From positions 81,496,861 through 81,560,860 of the forward strand of contig JAOWCC010000019.1 of the NCBI GenBank assembly GCA_030867875.1: 64,000 nt of DNA. The letters are read 5' to 3'. The notes under the pieces are model-generated. The model was given only the letters and a program-made list of their open reading frames with translations. It was not told the DNA's origin and did not search any database. Positions 55,056 to 64,000 of the stretch are shown one piece after another (position 1 is the first letter of the stretch; each line of letters opens with the position of its first letter). The position numbers were made by a program, and so were the translations under genes. The DNA is from Actinernus sp. WN-2022 (lineage: Eukaryota; Cnidaria; Anthozoa; Actiniaria; Actinernidae).

Positions 55056-55252
55056 AATAGACCCTTTCAGCTTGCATGTTTGTTGCCACATGTAAGACCA
55101 CATGACATTTCCCTTGGCTAATGTTTTTTTTTCTGTATCCCAAGAGGAAATGTACCAATTGTTATTATTGGAAAACAAAGCACTGAATCCTCTGGAGAAC
55201 TATCACATGGTCTGAAATGGGGCAACAAACAGACAAGCTGAAAGAGTCTATT
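55056..55252. mobile_element. 197-bp MITE
   Basis: AATAGACCCTTTCAGCTTGC followed by TGTTTGTTGCC is mirrored with few mismatches at the right end. Confidence 0.8.
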
Positions 55253-57119
55253 AATTTCTATTTTATAGACCCTTTAAGTTCTTATAATCAATTGGTTGGC
55301 CTTTTTGTTTCTTAATAATACAGCTTTCCTGGCAAAGGCTCTGACCAATCGCAAGTAATATGCTTTCTATGGTTGCCTTTCCCTGAACTTTAATGTGAAG
55401 GCTCTTGGCAAAGGATTTCACTTTCTTCTTTGCCACTCATGCATCTGAAATGGTTTCCATTTTTTTTTTTAAAGAGGGCAACAGTTATTGCTTCAGCATT
55501 GGTGAGCTGTAGAAAACAGGAAAAAAAATCATTAGATTATAAAGTTTAATTGCATTCAATTGCAACATTGACCAAATTACGATAATAGTTTAAAACTGCA
55601 TGCAGGAAACAGTGAAGACTTGTCATTTAGTATTACTTTTAATCATAAGTATTTTCCCTCATGTAGTATCATCATGCATTCCCAAAATTGTCACCAGCAG
55701 ATTGCCAGTTTCTTAGTTGATAAGTTTCTGAATAATATATATAGCAAATATTTTCAAGTGACATTAAGGAAGCAGAGTTATGGGGGGAAAAGGTTCATAA
55801 AATTCGTAAAATATGTATGTGTAGAATGATAAATTTAAGTTACAATGAAAATTATGGGCTAATTTAATTAGGCCTGGTCTTCAATAAACCAATGTTTATT
55901 TTCGCGTCAAACTTTGAGGCTTCTGATTGAGGTGCATTTGGTCTTCCCACTTGGGTTCCCTGTGGTCACATATATGGTTTTCTTTTTGGTGTTTGTGGTT
56001 GGTCAACCGACTTTCCCGAAATCCGGAGTTTCCTCTGACTGGTTGGCTGAATGCATTGTCATAACAAGTAACCGGTTGAAAGCAGTTGAATGGCACCAGT
56101 GTCTATTGTCTTCAATCGGGGAATAGTGGCTCACTTTATGATCACAAAAAAAATATTTTTTGTGGGTTTAAGTAATGGTCCAGATAAGAACTGTAGTGTC
56201 TACGGCAAGGAATGTTAAAAGGTGTTAATTTTCTATTATTCTTCCTCGTAATTTCATTGGTTGATACTTATATATTCAATAGAAACCCATCGAAATAATG
56301 CATTTCATTCGATATTTTTTTGTGGTTTGAATTTATTTATAATCAAGCTACCTATGGTTTAATTTCGAAGAATATTTTGTGTGGGGAAAGTTCTCAAATT
56401 TGTGAGTGAAAAATCCTTTGTTTTCTCTATATCCGATTGGCTGGATTATGGGCTTCTCTGCGTTTCCACAGAAAAAAGAGCCAATAGCATAAAAAATACT
56501 TTATTTTCGAGATGTACATTGTAGTTTGGACTATAGATACCTCCTAAAGCACTTAAGGCATATTCACGCAAAATCGTATGTGGGGGAGGCTCATTGTCGC
56601 AGAACAATGGATTCTACTACAGTTCTTTTCTGGACCATTACTTAAAGTTCATAAAAATGATTTGAGAAGGCAACTTGTTCAATGCACCTGGAAATTGCGG
56701 AGGGAACACAGAGAGACTTGGAAAAAATACGAAATGGGTGAGAACAAGAGCCAAGCCCAAAATGAATGGCAGGAAGGCACTTGACACTTCAAGAATGTGA
56801 ACGTGAGTCATTCAGTTTTGTTTCTGATAGTTTCCGGAGCAATATTGTGAACAATTGACACTGACACAACCAGAAACTGAACAAACTCAAATTTACACAA
56901 GACAAACACAAAATATGCACAAGGATATCCTCAGATCGACTTCAATATCTCAGAAACATTTATCACCAAAATTAATAATTTCACAAGAAACAGTCTCCAG
57001 AACAAAGGGAAAACTGCCTTCACCATAGCAGCAGCTAGACAACAACAGTTTCAAATTTATAGCAAAAATGTACTTCTATATCATATATGTTATACTTCCT
57101 TGTATTTATGGTGGCTCGT
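55253..57119. other. Intergenic, no supported gene
   Basis: Frames at 55620-55829, 55896-56126 and 56578-56784 show no domain. AATAGACCCTTTAAGTTC-like sequence at 55266 is a half-end of the preceding MITE family. Confidence 0.35.
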
Positions 57120-57312
57120 AGGGACAAAACACTTCCCGAGTTGCAAAACACTTCCCAGATTACAAAGCACTTCCCTAGTGAGCTTACACAAAACACCTCC
57201 CAGATTACAAAATACTTGCCGAATTGCACAAAACACTTGCGAGTTACATGTACAAAACACTCGCTGAGTTACAAAACACTTGCCGAGTTACAAAACACTC
57301 AATGCCCAGTTT
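57120..57312 (+). repeat. ACAAAACACTTGCCGAGTT minisatellite, about 20-bp unit
   Basis: Eight or nine degenerate copies. Two inverse units occur at 58845-58870 at the far end of the foldback element. Confidence 0.85.
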
Positions 57313-58873
57313 GGAAACCAGAGGTAGCAGCTAGCCCAAGCTTGGACAGCCATCTTGACCGAAAATCCCTGGAGACTTGGTTGGGACAAAGCAGAAGGCC
57401 AGGCTACCAAGTACATGGCATCGTGGTTTTGGTTCACAGCAGACGTAAAGTCACAAGAAATGATTTTTAACTAATATATGTTGTACACTAAGACCATAAT
57501 ATACAAACATAAGGGGGTTTGCTGTGCATAATGAATTCAACCAAGCTTTAATCTTTACAGTGTATTAGTTTATATAAGCTTTTAATAATTTAATCTTAAC
57601 TATTAAAGTTTAACTTTAAGAGCTTCAATACTCGGCCCGGATTTAGGGGGAGTATCTACAGAATAAGCTAATATCTTCAAAAACTCTGAATTTCTAACGA
57701 GACCTGAAACAACCATAGGGGCTGTCGGATCAAAGTCAGGTACCGGCTAAACCACAGATTGAATAGCGTGTTGGTTGTTGTGGAGGGAGGAAAACTGGAG
57801 AAAAACCCTCAGAGGGCCACAGAGCCAGAGGTGAGAGGTGAATCACTTAACCACTGCGCCACCCTGCAGCTTTCCTATAAAATTTCTGTAAGAATAAAAT
57901 GACTGTATGAACTTGAAGTGAGAGAAATGATAACTAATGTAATACATTCAATGAAGATCCAAAACAATGACAGGTAGCCCTGTAAGCTTGCAATCTTATA
58001 AGCGATTACAAGAGAATGTGTGGTAATTTTACTATTATTTTATTGGCAGTTTAGTCTCGAATCAGGGCACACCGCAGCAGGGTTAGCCTCATTCTGAAGT
58101 TAAACATTGACATACATGTAAATAGCAGCGAGAAGGTGGGCTATTCACAACTCTGCATATTGTTGTAGTTTCGCGTTTTGCACTTTCTCGCTGGTATTTA
58201 AGAATGTTAAACTTCAGAATGCGGCTAACCCTGCGTACATGCATGTGTAGTCATTGCATTCAGCAGTAATTTTCGAATACGAAACTTGACTATTACATTT
58301 AATTAGTTGTCATTTCTCTCACTTCATACAGTCATTTTATTCTTACAGAAGTTTTATAGGGGAACTGGGATGACGCAGTGGTTAAGCACTTCGCCTCTCA
58401 CCTCTGCGGCCCTCTTGACCCTCCACAACCAACACGCTATTCTATCTGTGGTTTAGTCGGGACCTGACTTTTATCAGCCCCTATGGTTGTTTCAGATCTT
58501 GTTAGAAATGCAGAGTTTTTGAAGATATTAGCTTATTCTGTAGATATTCTGTAGATACTGTAAGTTATATAATTTAATAATGACTAAAGCTTGGTTGAGT
58601 TCATTATGTACAGCAAACCCCCTTATTGTTTGTCTAATAAATGATGGTCTTAGTGTACATACATTGTACATTAGTTTAGAAAATAATTAATCATTTCTTG
58701 ATGATAATATTATTCACTTGCATTACGTAACCACAAAGCCATGTACTTGGTAGCCTGGCCTTCTTCTGCTTTGTCCCAACCAAGTTTCCAGGGATTCTCG
58801 GTCAAGATGGTTGCCCAAGCTTGGGCTACCTGTGGTTTCCAAACTCGGCAAGTGTTTTGTAACTCGGCTAGCC
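57274..58873. mobile_element. Foldback element, 1.6 kb, arms about 600 bp
   Basis: Left arm 57274-57935 and right arm 58306-58873 are inverted copies sharing GGGACAAAGCAGAAGGCCAG, GCTACCAAGTACATGGC, CCAACACGCTATTC-type sequence, ACTGCGCCACC / GACGCAGTGGTTAAG and TAAAATGACTGTATGAA. The GCAGTGGTTAAGCAC part resembles a tRNA-derived SINE A box, so the element may have swallowed a SINE. The spacer holds a separate MITE (58077-58234). The frame at 57087-57470 is minisatellite plus arm. Confidence 0.85.
58077..58234. mobile_element. 158-bp MITE in the foldback spacer
   Basis: GCAGGGTTAGCCTCATTCTG and AAGTTAAACATT are mirrored at the right end; inner GCGAGAAGGTG pairs with CACTTTCTCGC. A related copy is at 29757-29935. 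Confidence 0.85.
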
Positions 58874-59188
58874 TGGGAAACCAGCCAACTCTATCGCTCG
58901 ATTCCCCCACTTGCGAAAGAGGCGTCTGGGCAATGAGGCAGAAAATTCCATACTGATGACGTAGCAGATAGCCATTTCATGATGCATAAATTAGTTGCAA
59001 TTCTCAGAATTAATAATGGGATTTCAATGCATAATTAAACATAACTGTGGTCAAAATATTTTTCCAAATGGATTTTGGGACAGGCCAATCACAAAATATT
59101 TTTGTGGCAGCTGCTTATAATAATTTTAGCACTTTAAAAAAAAAAGGTACTTACATTATTTACACTGTCAATTAAGTATGTTTGTATA
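58874..59188. other. Intergenic
   Basis: No feature supported. Confidence 0.35.
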
Positions 59189-59341
59189 CACCTGTTTAAA
59201 AAAAGGTTGATCAGAACGAAGAACTAACTACAAGTATTGAACAATGGAGCTCTATTGTCTTTGAATCACTGAACCATAGAGCCCTTTGTTCAATGTTTGT
59301 AGTTTGTTCTTCGTAATGATCAACCTTTTTTGAAATAGGTG
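59189..59341. mobile_element. 153-bp hairpin MITE
   Basis: CACCTGTTTAAAAAAAGGTT and GATCAGAACGAAGAAC are mirrored near 59300-59341 (GTTCTTCGTAATGATCAACC). AACAATGGAGCTCTAT pairs with ATAGAGCCCTTTGTT. Confidence 0.75.
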
Positions 59342-59514
59342 TATGTTGCAGGTAACTTTTGATTACAGGTTGAAATTCTTTCAACCTACATGTAGGTTAT
59401 AATTTTTAAACTAGGTTACATTTTTTTGAGCTACATGTAGCTGTTCTGCTAACTGTGTATGAGTTTTCTTGTATTTTGTGTTGTTCAGGAAAAGGAAACG
59501 CTGTGTCACTATAG

Positions 59515-59768
59515 CTCTAATTAAATTAACACCCTAAATTAGTGACTAGATGTAGCTCAAAACACACTAAATTTAAGTCACACTACATTAGTGCCTAGCT
59601 CTAAACACAATAAATTTAAGTGACTAAGCTCTAAACACCCTAAATTAGTGACTATCTCTAAACACATTAAATTGAAGTGACTAGCTCTAAACACACTAAA
59701 TTGAAGTGACTAGCTCTAAACACACTAAATTTAAGTGGCTAGCTCTAAACACCCTAAATTAGTGACTG
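59515..59768 (+). repeat. AGTGACTAGCTCTAAACAC minisatellite, about 31-bp unit
   Basis: Eight copies of GACTAGCTCTAAACACACTA followed by AATTTAAGT, with minor variants. A neat, fairly recent tandem array. Confidence 0.95.
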
Positions 59769-60811
59769 GCCATTTACTATATAAGACCCCCCACCCCTTT
59801 GGAATTTCCTATTTTCTCCCATACAAACTCTGTAATTTTGTGGTCCCTATGCCCCCCCCCCCCCCCCCCCCCCTCCCCTCCCCTCTGGAAATTTTCAATT
59901 CCCTCTGTGGTGGGGAGTATGGATATTTTCTGGAATTACACAATTAATGTATGCGTGTGGTCAAATTCTCATTTTGTTCACAGGGAATCCCTAATTGATG
60001 CTAGAATATGGGAATAACAATCGATTAATCGATACATTAGTTTTGATGTGGTGTGTAACTTATCTGTGGTTCATTTGCTGTGCAAACATGGTTGCAGGTG
60101 AATTTATCGTAGTATGTCAGTTTTTAATCACAAAATTGTACATAAGCAGCCTAAAAATTGGACAATAAAATTATCTGGCTGTGAAACGAACCCATAAAAC
60201 AAACTTCTATTTGAAGTTGGTATTAGTCTTGTTCTCTGGGAGTCATTTAAAGCAAATTTGACACATTTTAACCCCCTCTTTCTTCACCGTGACTGCTTTC
60301 TCCATGCATCTTTGAAGGAACAGTGGAGAACTGATGACCCACGTGTATCCAGAGCAGTGTTGAATCTGATTGGTCGACCCTGTCACATGTTGAGTCAACT
60401 CGAACATGCTATATTCTAGTAGTAGTACATAATAATATAAAATATTAACCTGATGATTTATTGGGCCAGAAAGAGGTTCATCGTCATCATTATCCTGACA
60501 GTATTTGTTGTCCAACACTATAAAAAGAGTGCACTATTAATTATCACTACATGTCCATTGTACAGCAACTGCCCATTTGTCCACTCTGATGGGCTACCTT
60601 TTATCATCAATCAGACAAAATACTGCAAGTGCATGTGCAACTGAAAAAGGATGCCATAGAATGGTTTTGTACATGTTTCCATTGTCTATTGATGTAAACA
60701 AGAAACCTTATGGATCCACGGCTATTTTGATTTTATCATAATTTATTACAAAATCATCATAAATAATAGCTAGTACATATAAACATAAAAACTTTAAGTT
60801 TGCTAATGTTA
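59769..60811. other. Intergenic; 22-C run
   Basis: A pure C run at 59852-59873 is followed by CTCCCCTCCCCTC. The frames at 59735-60017 include it and are spurious. The 60243-60518 frame has no domain. Confidence 0.4.
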
Positions 60812-61000
60812 TACAGTAGGACCCCGCTATCTCAAACTCCCAAGGGAAACGAAAAATAGTTCGAGTTGGCGAGGGTTCGAGTTAGCGGCGTAAATTTTAC
60901 AGTAAAACAGTGACAAAATAAAACAAATGGATATCACAACTTGTTCGAGATAGTGGGGTTTTCGAGATAACCGAGTTTGAGATAGTGAGGTTCTACTGTA
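60812..61000. mobile_element. 189-bp pogo/Tigger-like MITE with TA flanks
   Basis: TACAGTAGGACCCCGCTATC at the left is mirrored by GATAGTGAGGTTCTACTGTA at the right, with CTCAAACTC continuing inward. TA at each edge fits a Tc1/mariner-pogo target duplication. Internal AGTTCGAGTTGGCGAGGG repeats the terminal motif. Confidence 0.85.
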
Positions 61001-61119
61001 TGTATAAATGGCTAGAGTTCAGTGATTGGGATATCTAGTATAATTATGTAAGCAATTAACTCAAAAATAATTGTTTGCGTCTTTTATTTAGGGCATGTTT
61101 ACAAGGAAAGGGGTTACCC

Positions 61120-61908
61120 TACCCTGGTTGCCAGAGGTTCTAGGTTTTTTTTCTAGGTTAGGTTAAGGCGCGAAGCGTCGAGAGGGCGAGAAGAGAACCT
61201 CTGGTCAAATCCGTTGAGAATCTCACTTCCATGCGTTTAGTTTGAAATCGAGGCGAGTCAAACCGGTTTTGCGGCCTATAACCCGTCAAACTGTGACGAC
61301 CAATGTTTTGATTTCACACACGAACAATTGCACGTGGCGCTGTGAAGCATGAAATGACAACTGTAGTGTGGTTCTTTATATGGCTACTCTGGACAGTGAA
61401 AAAAGTGCCTCGTGCTAGAATTTGCTGTTGTGCTGTAGACCGTTTCTTCACGGGGACGACTTGAAATATCGGCGACTTGCCGGCAACCTGTCGGAAGCAC
61501 AGCGAAGACGTCTTTACGTTTTATAAACTCGTACAGTGCCACTTCTTGTTTTGTCTTCAATTTAGTAATCTCCGGAAACTTTGAAGCCAACGTAAACTTC
61601 ACAGCGTCCCCAAAAATGCTCAAAAACTCTTGAGTCGCGGTTGGAAGTAAAACCACATACAGTTGTCGTAAAACCGGTTTGAAGTGGTAGGCCAATGGCA
61701 ATTACTGTTGCAACAAGCACTCACGGTCGCGCTTGGTAATGAGTAGATAAGCCAATCGGAGATGAGGTTCAAAATCTGAACCTAGCTTCTGCATGGAAGT
61801 GAGATTCTCAATGGATTTGACCAGAGCTGGTTCTCTTCTCTCCCTCTCGACGCTTCGCGCCTTAACCTAACCTAGAAAAAAAACCTAGAACCTCTGGCAA
61901 CCAGGGTA
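61120..61908. mobile_element. 789-bp Mutator-like element carrying a helicase fragment
   Basis: A TIR of about 119 bp, starting TACCCTGGTTGCCAGAGGTT, is nearly identical at both ends. GGGTTACCC flanks both sides (61111-61119 and 61909-61917), a perfect 9-bp target duplication. The interior carries a piece of a RecQ-like helicase on the minus strand and no transposase. It resembles gene-capturing Mutator-like elements (Pack-MULEs); that is inference. Confidence 0.9.
61384..61701 (-). pseudogene. RecQ-like helicase N-terminal fragment
   Basis: 105 codons on the minus strand inside the 61120-61908 element. The segment FPEITKLKTKQEVALYEFIK followed by RKDVFAVLPTG is the Q-box/motif I region of RecQ-type superfamily II helicases (usual form: KxxQxxALxxxxxGKDVFVxxPTGxGKS). 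A one-base insertion near 61480 breaks the Walker A lysine-serine: the neighbouring frame continues GCGKS and IFQVVP. The rest of the helicase is absent, so this is a captured exon-sized piece, not an enzyme. RecQ helicases unwind DNA in the nucleus during repair. A helicase belonging to the element's own autonomous relative is the alternative. Confidence 0.7.
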
Positions 61909-62072
61909 GGGTTACCCTTGAGTGCTGGGTCATTTTCTCTTATTTTTAGAGATGTGTATACAAGCAGGCGGGACAACTCAACTCAGGTGCTATGTTTTGC
62001 CTTTGTAAACGGTTTGCTAGGGTAACCCGCCTGGAAGGGTCAACTTTATTCTGGAGTTCTCTAACAATTAAG

Positions 62073-62262
62073 CGTAGTCCACACGAGCAAGTTTTCCTTG
62101 ACAAGTTTTCCTTGACAAGTTGCCTTGTTCAATAACTGGCACGCCAGTTTTTCAACAAGGAGACTTGTCAAGGCAGAATTTGTCATTTTTCGTCGTCTAC
62201 ACGAGCAAATAAAACTTGTCAAGGGAAAACTTGTCAAGGAAAACTTGCTCGTGTGGACTACG
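62073..62262. mobile_element. 190-bp MITE with CTTGACAAGTTTTC subterminal repeats
   Basis: CGTAGTCCACACGAGCAAGT is mirrored at 62243-62262. TTTTCCTTGACAAG is repeated twice at each end. A 20-bp phrase CTGGAGTTCTCTAACAATTA lies on both sides (62051-62070 and 62280-62299). Confidence 0.85.
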
Positions 62263-62797
62263 CATTACATTGCGAGTTTCTGGAGTTCTCTAACAATTAC
62301 ATTGAAGTAGGTAAGATAACAACATCTTAGGATACTTTGGACAGCTGCAATAAAGGGCACCACAGAAAGAAGAATCAATGTTAGTACACCAAAACCCGCC
62401 AAAACTCTACAGTCTACTCGTGTCCGCCATGTTGTTCTCTTAATGCTTGATATATGAATGATTTTGGCGGTCGCGAGCCTATTAAAGCGTTTCACATGTA
62501 CAATCACAGGTCATGATCAGTAATATCAAAATCAATTCCATAGATCTGTTTGAACCGGATAAGAGTAATATTAGTAGCATATGTTTTCATTCATTAGTAT
62601 GACATTTTTATATAAGAAACGGCTTTCCAAATGAAGAATATATTTGTGACAGACTTGTTGAGTTGACCCGGGCATGTGACTAAGCCTAAGGCTAAGGCCA
62701 GGCCCAGGGTAACCCTACGTTTAAACTGAATCATTTTGCTTGTAAACCCGGGCTATCTTTGACCCTAGTGCTAGGGTAACCCTTGTAAACGGGCCCT

Positions 62798-63404
62798 AAG
62801 TTTCTCGGCCAGGTCTGCCTGAGTCCTAGCATTTCGCAAAACGGAACGAAGTTGTAATAATTTTTGCAGCTAAACTGCAGAATACAAGTATTGAAGTAAC
62901 GCCACTGGCACTGCACTGAAAAAGATCACTTGAAAACTTCGCTAAATTCTCCATTAAGATATAGTTCAGGTGTATAATTATGTTATTCAGGCTATATAAA
63001 GTAAGGTTTCAAACCGTAACAAAGAAATCCAAACACGTTCAATTGGTTTCGTTCAATTTGGCTGCCTTCATAATTTCATAATTTTTCAAGCGCTTGCATG
63101 CTCTCCGAACTTACCTCAATTACTCGTCGTTCATGCCTCATGGTAAACTTCCGACTCTTCTTCTTCGATAAACATCCTTTCAGGCTCGCTGTCGAGTTCA
63201 TCGTTACTGTTATGTTTTTCAATGAAGGCGAAAACTTCATCCACGTTGTTCTTGATCACTTTTAAGACCGAAGCCGACCGACGCCATTATTTTACATCGC
63301 CAAATTTTCAAGCTTTCAATCGTTGCCCGATTTTGATAAACTGGGCACTGATTGGCTAAGAATGCTGTCACCTTGATTTTCCAACATATTTCCATCCCCT
63401 GGAA
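62798..63404. other. Intergenic
   Basis: No gene or clear element is supported. A short Glu/Asp-rich minus-strand stretch near 63150-63260 is too weak to call. Confidence 0.3.
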
Positions 63405-63895
63405 ATTTATATTTCCATGGGTTGGAAATACGTTGGAAATACGCTGGAAATAAGTTGGAAATATGTTGGAAAGTTGTTGGAATTATGTTGGAAATTTGAT
63501 GGAAATATGTTGGAAATATGTTGGAAATATGTTGGAAATAAGTTGGAAATAAGTTGGAAATATGTTGGAAATATGTTGGAAATAACGATCTGCTTGACGA
63601 GTATTACTTGCAATAATTTTAGAACTGGAAACCGTAAAAACAAAACAGAAATCTTCGTTTGCAATAAACCCTCATAAAATTCTGCAAGTAAATGTGTGAC
63701 AACTTCGCGTGATTTTGTTTTGTTTTTGGAAGACATAATTTCCAACCCTTGGAAGTTGCAACTTCCAACCCTTGGAAATTGAAACTTCCAGTAAATTTCC
63801 AACATTTAAAATTTCCAACCCTTGGAAATTTTGTTGGAAATTCTAATTTCCAACATATTTCCAACCCATGGAAGAGGTCTAGATTTTCCAGTGGA
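63405..63895. repeat. Two opposed TGGAAATATGT arrays
   Basis: A forward array of the 11-bp unit (63405-63590) and a reverse array (63735-63895), ending in the inverse of CACTGGAAAATCTAGACCTC, flank 145 bases of other DNA. Same family as 53493-53945. The frames at 63407-63930 are repeat products. Confidence 0.9.
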
Positions 63896-63960
63896 GCCAT
63901 GACTCTCGCATCTGACCCAATGTCCGCCATTGATTTTCCCCGCGAAATTTGAGATTAGCA

Positions 63961-63996
63961 TTTCTAAAAATAGACTACTCTGTAAACTGATGGGCC
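63961..63996 (-). repeat. 36-bp inverted repeat, partner at 51533-51568
   Basis: Inverse of 51533-51568 with one mismatch, at the very edge of the window. Confidence 0.85.
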
Positions 63997-64000
63997 GCTA

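Larger units (their letters stand above)
61091..62797. mobile_element. Host TIR element with nested insertions
   Basis: GGGCATGTTTACAAGG with GGGGTTACCCT at the left is mirrored by AGGGTAACCCTTGTAAACGGGCCC at the right end (in shorter pieces: AGGGTAACCC, TTGTAAACGGGCCC). TTA precedes and TAA follows. The GGGC terminus is reminiscent of Harbinger-type elements; no transposase is present. It contains the 61120-61908 and 62073-62262 elements. Confidence 0.6.

Noticed and set aside
63407..63930. Frames of 86-132 codons near the window end
   Set aside because: Same minisatellite family and its flanking repeat; no domain.

Overview
The window looks like a piece of an anthozoan cnidarian genome, probably a stony coral. 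This is an inference from AT-rich intergenic DNA full of TACATGTA-type motifs, an IFI44-like GTPase gene of the kind expanded in corals, and protein remnants that resemble multicopy cnidarian families. I see no rRNA, tRNA, CRISPR or prokaryotic operon. Most of the 64 kb is transposon-derived: foldback elements with arms of several hundred bases, many short terminal-inverted-repeat (TIR) elements (MITEs), minisatellites, LINE pieces and several nested insertions.

Left part (1-19300): almost no credible host coding sequence. It holds large foldback elements (1006-1548, 3778-5072, 6023-6603, 12353-14258, 16891-17627), some with younger MITEs inside, one decayed acidic multicopy gene (5541-5850) and diverged tandem repeats.

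Middle part (19300-31050): the start of one host gene on the + strand, an interferon-induced-protein-44-like (IFI44-like) GTPase. Three exons (19863-19905, 30141-30186, 30844-31048) join with matching phases into a reading frame with a likely myristoylated N-terminus, a PWR segment and a P-loop GQIGAGKS. STAT-like TTCNNNGAA sites lie just upstream. Its 10.2 kb first intron is packed with MITEs, a 1.9 kb element with a 7-bp target duplication carrying six perfect CRE octamers, a 1.4 kb TIR element and a 5'-truncated LINE.

31050-38260: the third intron or the region beyond it. A foldback element is followed by a TTAA-flanked TIR element (31712-38252) that was split by a 5.2 kb DNA transposon (32410-37621, TAA target duplication). 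That transposon carries a roughly 1170-codon minus-strand protein with N-terminal Cys/His fingers, a possible RNase-H-like core, an XPG/FEN-like nuclease domain and a C-terminal CXC domain. It best fits the Academ superfamily and is now broken by six frameshifts but almost no nonsense changes.

Right part (38260-64000): more MITEs and minisatellites, a LINE 3' end with an inverted duplicate, a decayed coiled-coil gene (49806-51416), a 1.6 kb foldback (57274-58873) and a three-level nest at 61091-62797. In that nest, an element with a perfect 9-bp target duplication carries a RecQ-like helicase fragment. Five MITEs across the window share TA(G/C)CC termini and 9-bp target duplications, which suggests one Mutator-like transposition system acting repeatedly here. 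The 3' exons of the GTPase gene were not found.
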